Shown here piece after piece: positions 1-8,301 of a stretch of DNA of 64,000 nucleotides. The DNA is from Ruminiclostridium sufflavum DSM 19573. Its GTDB lineage: Bacteria; Bacillota; Clostridia; Acetivibrionales; DSM-1351. Every line of letters starts with the position of its first letter. Positions within the stretch are counted from its first letter, which is position 1. The notes under the pieces were generated by a model, which searched no databases, was not told where the DNA came from, and saw only the letters and a program-made list of their open reading frames with translations. The translations under genes and the position numbers were made by a program. The DNA lies in assembly GCF_003208175.1 (NCBI RefSeq), contig NZ_QKMR01000004.1, positions 205,686 to 269,685 of the forward strand, given 5' to 3'.

Positions 1-1
1 A

Positions 2-316
2 TCCTCGTTTAATATTTCTCTGGCTAAGGTATTCGGCTATAAAAATAAAGAAATTCGAAAGCTTTATCTGGATGCAAATTTATTCACGATAATAGTTTCT
101 TCAGCAATAAGTATTCCTCTTGCAAAGATGATAATGGGCAGGATGTTTCCGTCAATGCTCGCAAACTTGGCAGCCGGAGCAGATGTAAGCTTTAAACCGC
201 CGCTTTATATATTGGTTGTTCTTATTGTTGTAATATCATACATAATTGTAAACAGTCTGCTTATCGGAAGGATAAACAGGATTTCACATGTACAGGCGCT
301 TAAGACCAGAGAATAA
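2..316 (+). CDS. FtsX-like ABC transporter permease, C-terminal fragment
   Basis: The frame is open from the left edge of the window, so only the last 104 residues or so are present. They contain two hydrophobic segments (one around FTIIVSSAIS, one around LYILVVLIVVISYIIVNSLL) and end with a short basic tail RINRISHVQALKTRE. This is typical of the last two membrane helices of FtsX/MacB-type permeases, where the tail usually reads '..i.rispveaLr..E'. The internal ATG at 128 is not the true start. Such permeases export lipids, peptides or antibiotics, so it could serve the biosynthetic operon that begins 690 bp downstream, but the gap and the missing 5' part leave this open. Confidence 0.75.
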   Translation, partial: SSFNISLAKVFGYKNKEIRKLYLDANLFTIIVSSAISIPLAKMIMGRMFPSMLANLAAGADVSFKPPLYILVVLIVVISYIIVNSLLIGRINRISHVQALKTRE

Positions 317-416
317 GACAGGGTGCAAGGAATAGACATGATGATTGTTCCATTTGAACCCTTGCATCTTGCAGCAAAGGTATTTACAAAGCCTGCATCA
401 TTTTACGAAGAAGCTT

Positions 417-490
417 ACTGAAGTCAATCCGGTTCAAGCCTTCGAGGAGATATTTTTATAACGGTAATTTTGAATTTGTTTTGACTTTAG
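417..490. repeat. Dispersed intergenic element, copy 0
   Basis: It begins ACTGAAGTCAATCCGGTTC and ends TTTTGACTTTAG, so the ends are short inverted repeats of each other (TGAAGTCAA against TTGACTTTA). Its first 45 bases or so align with the copy at 54967 (shared CGGTTCAAGC, then a GA-rich stretch and GATATTT). Related copies are at 29234, 51876 and 54967. Divergent member of the family. Confidence 0.5.
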
Positions 491-514
491 GAAGTTTCAC
501 AGCCTAAGACCCAA

Positions 515-551
515 GCTATCGGCTTATGGAACCGGGTTTTTAGCCGATAGC
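515..551. promoter_or_regulatory. Perfect 10-bp inverted repeat (hairpin)
   Basis: GCTATCGGCT (515-524) is exactly reverse-complementary to AGCCGATAGC (542-551) with a 17-nt loop that ends in a T run. No T run follows the stem, so it is a poor intrinsic terminator on the plus strand. It could be a regulator binding site, a structured leader element for the downstream operon, or a remnant of the adjacent repeat. Confidence 0.45.
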
Positions 552-1006
552 AATTGAGTTTTGGAAAATTGGTGCGGGGATTTGTACAGCCATGAGTTAA
601 AGATTTTCCGCCCGAGTGCAACCGGATATGACAAACCCTTAGATGCTTTTATGGGGTTAATTTGTATAGCTTCAATATGTATTTGGCTGAATAAACAAAG
701 CAGTTTATTTTTAAAACAGGCCTTTAAAGGGCTGAACAATTCACTTCTATACCCTGTGATTCAAAAATTATTAAATCATCTTATGCCAACAGGGCAAAAA
801 TACAATTTTTCAAATAATAAATAGCTTATGATACAGCTTTATTATTTCGGTTGCAAGGCCGGCATAATGCATTGTAAAAAAACCTTCTGACGGTTTATTC
901 CTTACAAATGCTTATAGGCTTATGCACAACTGTCATAATATACCGTTAATCAGCAGTATTTTTCTAAAAAAACCCTTGGCTTTATGCCGAGCTAATGGAG
1001 GTACAT

Positions 1007-2827
1007 ATGTTGGTAAAAGAAGAGAATGAAATTGCTTTAAAAACCTATAACAGTACAGAAAAAAAGTTTAGCTGTGATACCCTGAACCAGCTGTTTTCCC
1101 AAGGCTTTAATTTGTATGAGGACAAGCCAGCCGTCAGTGATTGTGAAGAAACCTTGACTTACGGCGAGCTTGATATTATTTCAGATGAAATAGCGGTACG
1201 GCTTTTAGAGCAGAAGGTGGGAAAAGGGGACTGTGTAGGGGTTTTTGCAGAAAAGAAAGTTAATACACTGGCAAATATAATCGGCATACTCAAGGCCGGC
1301 GGCGCATATGTGCCTGTAAATCCGGATTTGCCTGAGGAAAGAAGAGAATACATAATGGGAAACAGTAAATGCAGCATTTTGCTTTATCCCGAAAAAATTG
1401 AGCTTTCTGATTGCAGACGGTTTATTAAAAAAATATCAATTGATGCAGGCGATACCGCTTATATAATCTATACCTCAGGGAGTACAGGACTTCCAAAGGG
1501 TGTGGAAATTACACATGGAGCTGTTTCAAACACAGTTCTGGATATAAATGATAGATTTGAAATAAATAGCAGGGATGTTATTATAGGCCTTTCTTCACTT
1601 TGCTTTGATTTATCTGTTTATGATATATTCGGCGCGTTAAGCACCGGGGCAAAGCTTGTTCTGGTACGTGACCACAGAAATATGAAAAATATTGTGAATT
1701 TACTGAAGGAAGAAAAAATAACACTGTGGAATACAGTTCCGGCATTCATGGAATTTTTGCTGAACGAATACGAGGCTTCTATCGTTAATTTATCCTATTT
1801 GAGAAATATATTATTAAGCGGTGACTGGATATCCTTGAAACTGATCGGCAAAATAAAAAAAATTTTTCCACAAGCCGCTGTTACAAGCCTTGGCGGAGCG
1901 ACCGAGGCTTCCATATGGTCAATTTATTATAAAATAGATGAGATTAAGCCTGAGTGGAGTAATATTCCATACGGATACCCGCTTTCCAACCAGCAGATAT
2001 ATATTCTTGATGATAACCAGAAAATTTGCAGGGCTGGTGAAAAAGGAGAAATATATATAGGCGGCATGGGCGTCGCTAAGGGATACATCAATAACGAAGA
2101 AATGACAAATAAAGCTTTTGTACATGCAAAAGAACTTGGATATATATATAAGACAGGAGACTACGGCATTTTTAAAGAGGATGGGTATGTTGAATTTTGC
2201 GGGAGAATTGACAGCCAGATAAAAATAAATGGTTTCAGAATTGAAATTGGAGAAATCGAAAGTCAAGCTGTGTGCTGCAATGGAATCAAGGAGGCAAAGG
2301 TTGTCAGCCTGCAGCCGGCAGATAAATCCAAGCTTTTAGGAATGGTATATACCAGAGCCTTAGATTCAAATATAACAGCTAATGAAATAAAGCGTTATCT
2401 TCAGGAAAAATTGCCATACTATTCAATTCCTTTGCTGATAAAAGAAATAGAAGAAATCCCTGTAACCTTAAATGGGAAAATTGATGTTAAAGCAATAGAG
2501 GATTTTTTGCTTAAGCAATATTCGGATAATATTGAGGAACGGGAGGATAATGAACTGGAAAAACAGCTGATTGATGTATGGAGGAGTGTTCTCGAAAATT
2601 CTGAAATAAACAGATATTCAGATTTCTTTATACTGGGAGGCAACAGCCTGAAGGCCATGCGTGTTATGGAAGAACTATCAGCCAGGGAAATAATCACTGA
2701 AAAGCTGCCTCTTAATACAATGTTTCTCACCTCCACGATTATAGAGCTTGCGGAAGAAATAGCAGCTTTTAACCAAAGGGCTGAACAGGAAGAAAGTGAT
2801 GAAATTTTTGAGGAGGGTGAAATATGA
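1007..2827 (+). CDS. Stand-alone NRPS adenylation-carrier protein (A-PCP)
   Basis: 606 residues. The adenylation domain fills about residues 20-500, with A3 YTSGSTGLPKG near 155, A5 SLGGATEASIWS near 293, A7 YKTGDYG and the A10 lysine in LNGKID near 488. The GGATEASIWS form of A5, in place of the usual YGPTE, is typical of the TlmIV-like A domains often found next to heterocyclization domains, which commonly activate Cys. A peptidyl carrier domain follows, with the 4'-phosphopantetheine serine in GGNSLKAM (about Ser547). There is no condensation domain. ATG 1007 is chosen because GGAGG (997-1001) sits 5 nt upstream and would lie inside the alternative ATG at 995. The stop overlaps the next start (ATGA). 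It probably activates and holds the amino acid used by a Cy domain of another subunit. The substrate cannot be fixed by eye. Confidence 0.85.
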   Translation: MLVKEENEIALKTYNSTEKKFSCDTLNQLFSQGFNLYEDKPAVSDCEETLTYGELDIISDEIAVRLLEQKVGKGDCVGVFAEKKVNTLANIIGILKAGGAYVPVNPDLPEERREYIMGNSKCSILLYPEKIELSDCRRFIKKISIDAGDTAYIIYTSGSTGLPKGVEITHGAVSNTVLDINDRFEINSRDVIIGLSSLCFDLSVYDIFGALSTGAKLVLVRDHRNMKNIVNLLKEEKITLWNTVPAFMEFLLNEYEASIVNLSYLRNILLSGDWISLKLIGKIKKIFPQAAVTSLGGATEASIWSIYYKIDEIKPEWSNIPYGYPLSNQQIYILDDNQKICRAGEKGEIYIGGMGVAKGYINNEEMTNKAFVHAKELGYIYKTGDYGIFKEDGYVEFCGRIDSQIKINGFRIEIGEIESQAVCCNGIKEAKVVSLQPADKSKLLGMVYTRALDSNITANEIKRYLQEKLPYYSIPLLIKEIEEIPVTLNGKIDVKAIEDFLLKQYSDNIEEREDNELEKQLIDVWRSVLENSEINRYSDFFILGGNSLKAMRVMEELSAREIITEKLPLNTMFLTSTIIELAEEIAAFNQRAEQEESDEIFEEGEI

Positions 2828-5800
2828 GTGCGGAAGAAATAATCGAAAAATATGAAAACTCAGGAGTTAAAATTTGGGTTGAGGACAACAATCTGAAATT
2901 CAGAGCGCCTAAGAATGCTTTAACCGATGAGAATAAAAAAGAATTGAAATTATATAAGGAAGCTATAATTACATACCTCAGTAATATAAATCAAAACGTT
3001 GTTATTGCTGACAATAATAATCGTTATAATATTTTCCCTCTTACTGATATTCAATCGGCATATCTCATGGGAAGAGACAGCAGCTACAAGCTCGGAGGGG
3101 TAAGCTGTCATGCTTACGGTGAGCTGAAAATGGAAGCTATCGATAAGGAAAGGCTCGAGTTTGCATGGCACAAACTGATAATGCGCCATGACATGCTCAG
3201 AGTGATTGTTTATCCCGAGGGGTATCAGTGCGTTCAGGAGAGTGTGGCTTTACCTGAAATTAAAACATACAAGGTAAATGACAGTGATGCCGGACATCAA
3301 ATATCAGAGGTCCGCAGAGAGCTTTCAAACAAGCAGTATCGTGCCGGTGAATGGCCGTTGTATGAGCTGGTGCTGACAAATACGGATACCAGCAGCATTT
3401 TACATTTTTCAATAGACATGCTGATAGGAGATTTTGTAAGTGTAAATATAATTCTGGAAGAACTGATGCATTATTATAACAAGCCTGAGGATGAATTGCC
3501 TGAGTTGGATATATCCTTCAGAGACATAATGCTTTTTCGTCAGGCAAGAAAGAAAAGCTTTCAGGAAAGAAAACGTATAGAAGAAGACAAGGATTACTGG
3601 CTCGGACGGATTGCAGACCTGCCGGGTGCTCCGGAATTAAATATCAGCAGGGATATAAGCAACCATAATGTTGAATTTGAGCAAAAGAGCTTTGTAATAA
3701 GCAATAGCAAATGGAAAGCATTAAAAGAAGGCGCCGAAAAAAACAGAGTTACACCTTCCTCTGTAATTCTCTCAGCCTATAGTGAAGTCTTGAGAAAATG
3801 GTCTAAGACCAAGGTCTTCTGTATAAATCTGACGATTTTGAACAGGCCGGACATACACCCTCAGATTGGCAGAATAGTGGGAGATTTTACGGACACAAAC
3901 GTACTGGAGGTAGACTGGCAAAAGGATGCAAGCTTCTTGCAGAAGACACGTGCTCTGCAGAACAGATTGTGGACAGATTTGGGACACAGCAGCTTTTCAG
4001 GAGTTGAGGTCCTGAGGGAAATGGCAAGATGTAAAAAGAAAAATGTGATTATTCCTATTGTTTTCACAAGCACTCTTGGGATGAATGCACATTCAGGAGA
4101 GCAGGGGAATATTGATATCAAGTATAAAATCAGCCAGACTCCACAGGTGTATATAGATTGTCAGGTTTCAGATATTCAGGGAGGCGTGCTTGTTAATTGG
4201 GATATAAGAAAAGGTATATTCGAGGGAAAAATCATAGAAGATATGTTTAATGCTTTAAAAAGATTGCTGGAGGATATCGCGGAAAACAATGCAATATGGG
4301 ACTGTGTATCTGTTGTAAAGGCACCACCCGGGGATATAGGCCTTTTTAACAAGGTGAATGATACTAATGGCAAGGTATCTGAGGATTTGTTATTTGATGC
4401 TTTTATCAGAAATGTAAGCAGGTTTCCTCAAAAGACAGCTTTGATAACTGACAAGGAAAACTGCTCATATAAGGACTTGCTTGAAAGGTCTGTAAAAATT
4501 CAGAATTATTTGATTAAGGAAGGCTGTAAGCCTGATGACAAGGTGGCTGTTGTATTAAAAAGGGGTATTGTTCAAATTGCTTCCGTTATGGGGACAATAA
4601 TGTCCGGAGGTGTCTATGTTCCGGTAGATTACGGCCAGCCTGCCGCAAGAAAGCTCTCCATTGCAGAGGATTCGGGAGCCCGGTTTATAATTACCGACAA
4701 TGAAAACAAAGGCTTGTTTGAAAAAGACGGTGTTAAGGAAATAATTGCGGAAGAGCTGGTTAGAAAGGCGGGTAAGGTTCAAAGGCAGGAATTGGCTGTA
4801 AATAATGATAATTCGGCCTATATTATTTATACGTCAGGGAGCACCGGAAAGGCAAAGGGAGTGGAAATCAGCCATAAGTCGGCAGTAAATACAATCTATG
4901 ATATAAATGAAAGATTTAATATCACTGAAAATGATGTGTTTTTCTATTTGGCAAATATAGCTTTTGATCTGTCTGTATATGATATATTCGGAAGTCTTTC
5001 ATCAGGAGGAACGCTTGTAATTCCTTCCGAGGAAGCAAAGGGAGACAGCTCGTATTGGCTGTCACTTATAAGAAGAAATAAGATTACTGTGTGGAATTCC
5101 GTACCTGCGCACATGCAGATGCTTGTAACCTGTTATAGCAGTGATACGGCAGAAGCTAAGCTTTCCTTGAGGCTTGTGCTTTTGTCAGGTGATTGGATTC
5201 CCGTAAATCTGCCTGAAAAGGTCAGAGAAATGTGCACCGAAGCAGAGGTTATAAGTCTGGGTGGAGCAACAGAAGCCTCTATCTGGTCTATTTATTATCC
5301 TACAAGGCTCATCACGGATGAGGACAAAAGTGTGCCCTATGGTTTTCCCCTGAAAAATCAGCAATTTTATGTTTTTGATGATAGTCTTGAGTATTGTCCG
5401 GTTGGAGTTACCGGAGATTTATATATTGGAGGCATCGGTCTTGCAAAAGGCTATTACGGGGACAAGGAAAAAACAGACCTGCAATTTATAAGAAGGCCTG
5501 ATAGTGGTGAGATAGTCTATAAAACAGGTGATTTGGGAAGATACCGGCAGGATGGTTCAATTGAGTTCCTCGGGAGAGAGGATACACAGGTTAAAATTCA
5601 TGGTTACAGGATTGAGCTGAGGGAAATTGAAAATGCGATAAAGGAACATCCCGCAATCGAAAACGCTATGGTGCTGATGAGTAAAAAGGATAATGAATAT
5701 CAGCTGAATGCTTTTGCAGTTCCAAAAGAATCAGAGAAGATACCAAAGCCGGATTACAGTCAAATATCTGAGTTATGTACACAAACCGGACAAATGATGG

Positions 5801-8301
5801 TTTCAGAATTTGATGATAATTTGCTTATAAGGTGGATGGAGCTGTCAGAAAAAATTTCTTTGCTGAATATACTGGGGGCATTCAGAACTGCCGGGTTATT
5901 TATTGATAAGGAAGCCTTGCATACCCAAGGGGAAATAGAAAAAGCCATATATGCCGATCCCAAATATATTCCGCTGCTCAGGAGATGGCTGAATGCATTA
6001 TGCAAGGAGGAAATTCTGGAATATGATTTCAGCATTTCTGCCTTCCGGCTGATTAATGAAAAAGAGCTGTCCAAGCTGCCAGACCTTAAAAATACACTTG
6101 AAGATACAGAGGATAAATTGCACAACAGCAAAATCCTCACAGATTATTTAAATAATCCCCATGAGCTTATTTTAAAATTAATTTCGGGGAAAGAGAATCC
6201 ATTGGACTATATTTTCCCGGAAGGACGCTTGGAAAACGCAATGTCCGCCTACCATGACAACTTGTTTGCCAAAAGCTTGAACAGAGTTGCCATTGAAGCC
6301 ATAATGAAGCTGGTGAGGCAGTATTCTGAAAAGAATAATGGGAATCCGGTAAGAATTCTTGAGGTGGGAGCAGGAATCGGAGGAACAAGTATTGACCTTA
6401 TTCCGCTTTTGGACAGGCATAAGGTTGAATACAGATTTACCGACATTTCAATGTTCTTCCTGAATGCAGCAAAGGAACGCTTTGAAAAATATTCATGGAT
6501 TGGATACGGCTTGTTTGATATAAACACACCTTTTCTTCATCAGAATATGACGGCAAACTCATGGGATATAATCCTGTGTGCCAATGTCCTGCACAACGCC
6601 GCAGACGGTCAGGCATGCATAAGCATGCTAAGTGAAATGATAACCCCAAACGGGGCGCTTGTAGTTATCGACAGTATAAAAGAGCCTTATTCACTTCTTA
6701 CATCAATGGGCTTTGAATATACGATTCCTGTGACAGACTATCGTTTGGAGGCAGAGCAGGTGTTTTTTGACTACCCTCATTGGCTTGAAATGTTCCGTTG
6801 CGGAGGCTTTAATATTGCGGGAGAATTTCCTTTAATTGATGCTCCTCTCTCAAATTCCGGACAGCATATTTTTGTTGGAATTAAAGCTTCTGATTCAGTT
6901 AAGGTGTATCCTGACCAGATAAAGAAATTTCTGCTTGAAAAAATCCCTCATTACATGGTTCCCGCAAGGATAGAAATATTGGGAAAACTGCCGATCACTG
7001 GTAATGGCAAGATTGACAGGAAAAAGCTCTCAGAAAGAATAGTTTTTAAAGGTAATATTCAGACCGAAGATGACAGACTTCCGGCTTCCGAATTTGAAAA
7101 AGGAATCGCGGCAATATGGGCTGAGGTCCTGAATCTGGAAAGGGTTGGCTTAAACCAGAATTTCTATGAGATTGGCGGAGATTCCTTACTTATTGCACAG
7201 GCCATAGCCAAAATGAAAAAGAATATACCGGAGATATCCAATATTGAGTGGAAAACTTTAATGAAGCATATGATAGAAAAGCCTACAGTTTCCGATTTTG
7301 CGAAAAGCATTGAGACCGGCTGTGAGAGAGTGTGTTCTATTGACGAATACAAGCTTATTAGAGAAGAAGCCGTAAAGTGCGGAAAGGAAATTGTTCTTTT
7401 CCCGGATGGAACAGGAACGATTTCAATATATAAAGAGTTCATCGGAAAGCTTTCTGAAATAGCAGATAAAAGTATAAGGATATCAGGCTTTAATATTGAA
7501 AATACTGAAGAATATCTGAATTATGAGCCTTCCTCCCTGATTAAGAGTCTTGGCAAAAAATATGCGGAACGCTTAATGCAGAACATGCCTGATAAGTTAT
7601 ACCTTATCGGACATTGCATGGGAGGGCTTATTGCGTTTGAAACTGCAAGAAGCTTGAAAGAGCAAGGCTTTTCAAACTTTACCGTTTCTATGATTGATTC
7701 AAAAGCAGGAGGAAGGTATATTGACAATGAGCTTCTGCTGGAAAGAGGGTTTGGTAAATTATTGACTGCTGATATTTCACAGGCCGGTCACTATCCCGAT
7801 GATTATCTTCTGAGAGATGCAATTGATGAATATTTGAGGAATGAAGGAACGCTTATTTCAGAAGAACAGCTTTGCAATTTGGGCGGAAAATATGAAGACA
7901 TAGGGAAAAGCTATGCCGATTTGTCCGCTTTTTCCCAGAAGGAGCGTCTGAAAAGCTTGTATACAACGCTTCCCGGTATTGATAAAAACAATATTTCAGA
8001 ATATGAAGCTGACAGAATTTACAATTATTACAGGGTGTTCTGCCACAGCTATAAGAGTGTTATAGGCTATACGCCTGAAAAGTATGACGGAAAGGTGTAT
8101 ATGTTCAAGTGTGAGGATCAGTCCACCGGCTTCTTGCCCTTCCAAAGAGACAATAATATGAAATTTATATACGAGGCTGTTCAGAAGGAGATTGATGAAA
8201 CAATCATAAAAGGAGATCATATTTCCTGCATGTATGGTTCCCATGTTTCGGACTTGATTAAGCGGATGCTGGAAAAGGGATTGAAGGATGATGAGAAATG
8301 A
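2824..8301 (+). CDS. NRPS: TubC docking-Cy-A(MT)-PCP-TE, terminal module
   Basis: 1,825 residues. Residues 1-55 match the TubC N-terminal docking domain (VKIWVEDNNLKFRAPKNALT). A heterocyclization domain follows (about 70-500) with DMLIGDFVS (198-206), the DxxxxDxxS signature that replaces HHxxxDG, plus VGDFT and SQTPQVY. The A domain has TSGSTGKAKG near 670 and SLGGATEASIWS near 811. After A8 (HGYRIELREIE, about 926) it is interrupted by a SAM-dependent methyltransferase-like domain (EVGAGIGGTS near 1179), then resumes at A10 (TGNGKIDRKK near 1389). The carrier Ser is about 1454 in IGGDSL. A thioesterase ends the protein with GHCMGG (Cys about 1598), Asp in MIDS (about 1625) and His in GDHIS (about 1798). 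The architecture matches PchF-like terminal modules that close and release thiazoline products. The inserted domain may N- or C-methylate, or may epimerise as in PchE. Confidence 0.88.
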   Translation: MSAEEIIEKYENSGVKIWVEDNNLKFRAPKNALTDENKKELKLYKEAIITYLSNINQNVVIADNNNRYNIFPLTDIQSAYLMGRDSSYKLGGVSCHAYGELKMEAIDKERLEFAWHKLIMRHDMLRVIVYPEGYQCVQESVALPEIKTYKVNDSDAGHQISEVRRELSNKQYRAGEWPLYELVLTNTDTSSILHFSIDMLIGDFVSVNIILEELMHYYNKPEDELPELDISFRDIMLFRQARKKSFQERKRIEEDKDYWLGRIADLPGAPELNISRDISNHNVEFEQKSFVISNSKWKALKEGAEKNRVTPSSVILSAYSEVLRKWSKTKVFCINLTILNRPDIHPQIGRIVGDFTDTNVLEVDWQKDASFLQKTRALQNRLWTDLGHSSFSGVEVLREMARCKKKNVIIPIVFTSTLGMNAHSGEQGNIDIKYKISQTPQVYIDCQVSDIQGGVLVNWDIRKGIFEGKIIEDMFNALKRLLEDIAENNAIWDCVSVVKAPPGDIGLFNKVNDTNGKVSEDLLFDAFIRNVSRFPQKTALITDKENCSYKDLLERSVKIQNYLIKEGCKPDDKVAVVLKRGIVQIASVMGTIMSGGVYVPVDYGQPAARKLSIAEDSGARFIITDNENKGLFEKDGVKEIIAEELVRKAGKVQRQELAVNNDNSAYIIYTSGSTGKAKGVEISHKSAVNTIYDINERFNITENDVFFYLANIAFDLSVYDIFGSLSSGGTLVIPSEEAKGDSSYWLSLIRRNKITVWNSVPAHMQMLVTCYSSDTAEAKLSLRLVLLSGDWIPVNLPEKVREMCTEAEVISLGGATEASIWSIYYPTRLITDEDKSVPYGFPLKNQQFYVFDDSLEYCPVGVTGDLYIGGIGLAKGYYGDKEKTDLQFIRRPDSGEIVYKTGDLGRYRQDGSIEFLGREDTQVKIHGYRIELREIENAIKEHPAIENAMVLMSKKDNEYQLNAFAVPKESEKIPKPDYSQISELCTQTGQMMVSEFDDNLLIRWMELSEKISLLNILGAFRTAGLFIDKEALHTQGEIEKAIYADPKYIPLLRRWLNALCKEEILEYDFSISAFRLINEKELSKLPDLKNTLEDTEDKLHNSKILTDYLNNPHELILKLISGKENPLDYIFPEGRLENAMSAYHDNLFAKSLNRVAIEAIMKLVRQYSEKNNGNPVRILEVGAGIGGTSIDLIPLLDRHKVEYRFTDISMFFLNAAKERFEKYSWIGYGLFDINTPFLHQNMTANSWDIILCANVLHNAADGQACISMLSEMITPNGALVVIDSIKEPYSLLTSMGFEYTIPVTDYRLEAEQVFFDYPHWLEMFRCGGFNIAGEFPLIDAPLSNSGQHIFVGIKASDSVKVYPDQIKKFLLEKIPHYMVPARIEILGKLPITGNGKIDRKKLSERIVFKGNIQTEDDRLPASEFEKGIAAIWAEVLNLERVGLNQNFYEIGGDSLLIAQAIAKMKKNIPEISNIEWKTLMKHMIEKPTVSDFAKSIETGCERVCSIDEYKLIREEAVKCGKEIVLFPDGTGTISIYKEFIGKLSEIADKSIRISGFNIENTEEYLNYEPSSLIKSLGKKYAERLMQNMPDKLYLIGHCMGGLIAFETARSLKEQGFSNFTVSMIDSKAGGRYIDNELLLERGFGKLLTADISQAGHYPDDYLLRDAIDEYLRNEGTLISEEQLCNLGGKYEDIGKSYADLSAFSQKERLKSLYTTLPGIDKNNISEYEADRIYNYYRVFCHSYKSVIGYTPEKYDGKVYMFKCEDQSTGFLPFQRDNNMKFIYEAVQKEIDETIIKGDHISCMYGSHVSDLIKRMLEKGLKDDEK

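Larger units (their letters stand above)
317..1006 (+). other. 690-bp non-coding leader before the biosynthetic operon
   Basis: No convincing gene is present. Two overlapping opposite-strand ORFs of 70-90 codons (about 524-824) lack ribosome binding sites and look random. The stretch holds a copy of the dispersed TAAAGTCAA element (417-490) and a perfect 10-bp inverted repeat (515-551), listed separately. An AT-rich box CATAAT near 933 could be a -10 element, but I see no good -35 partner. A long untranslated leader before a biosynthetic operon is compatible with regulation at the RNA level, which is inference. Confidence 0.4.

Noticed and set aside
417-490. SigD-type flagellar promoter
   Set aside because: The TGAA/TAAA boxes of the repeat copies are not followed by GCCGATAA at about 15 bp.
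524-824. Two opposite-strand ORFs of 71 and 87 codons in the leader
   Set aside because: No ribosome binding sites, mutual overlap, unconvincing composition.
995-1006. Upstream ATG of the A-PCP gene
   Set aside because: The GGAGG site lies within the first codons, so ATG 1007 is the better start.
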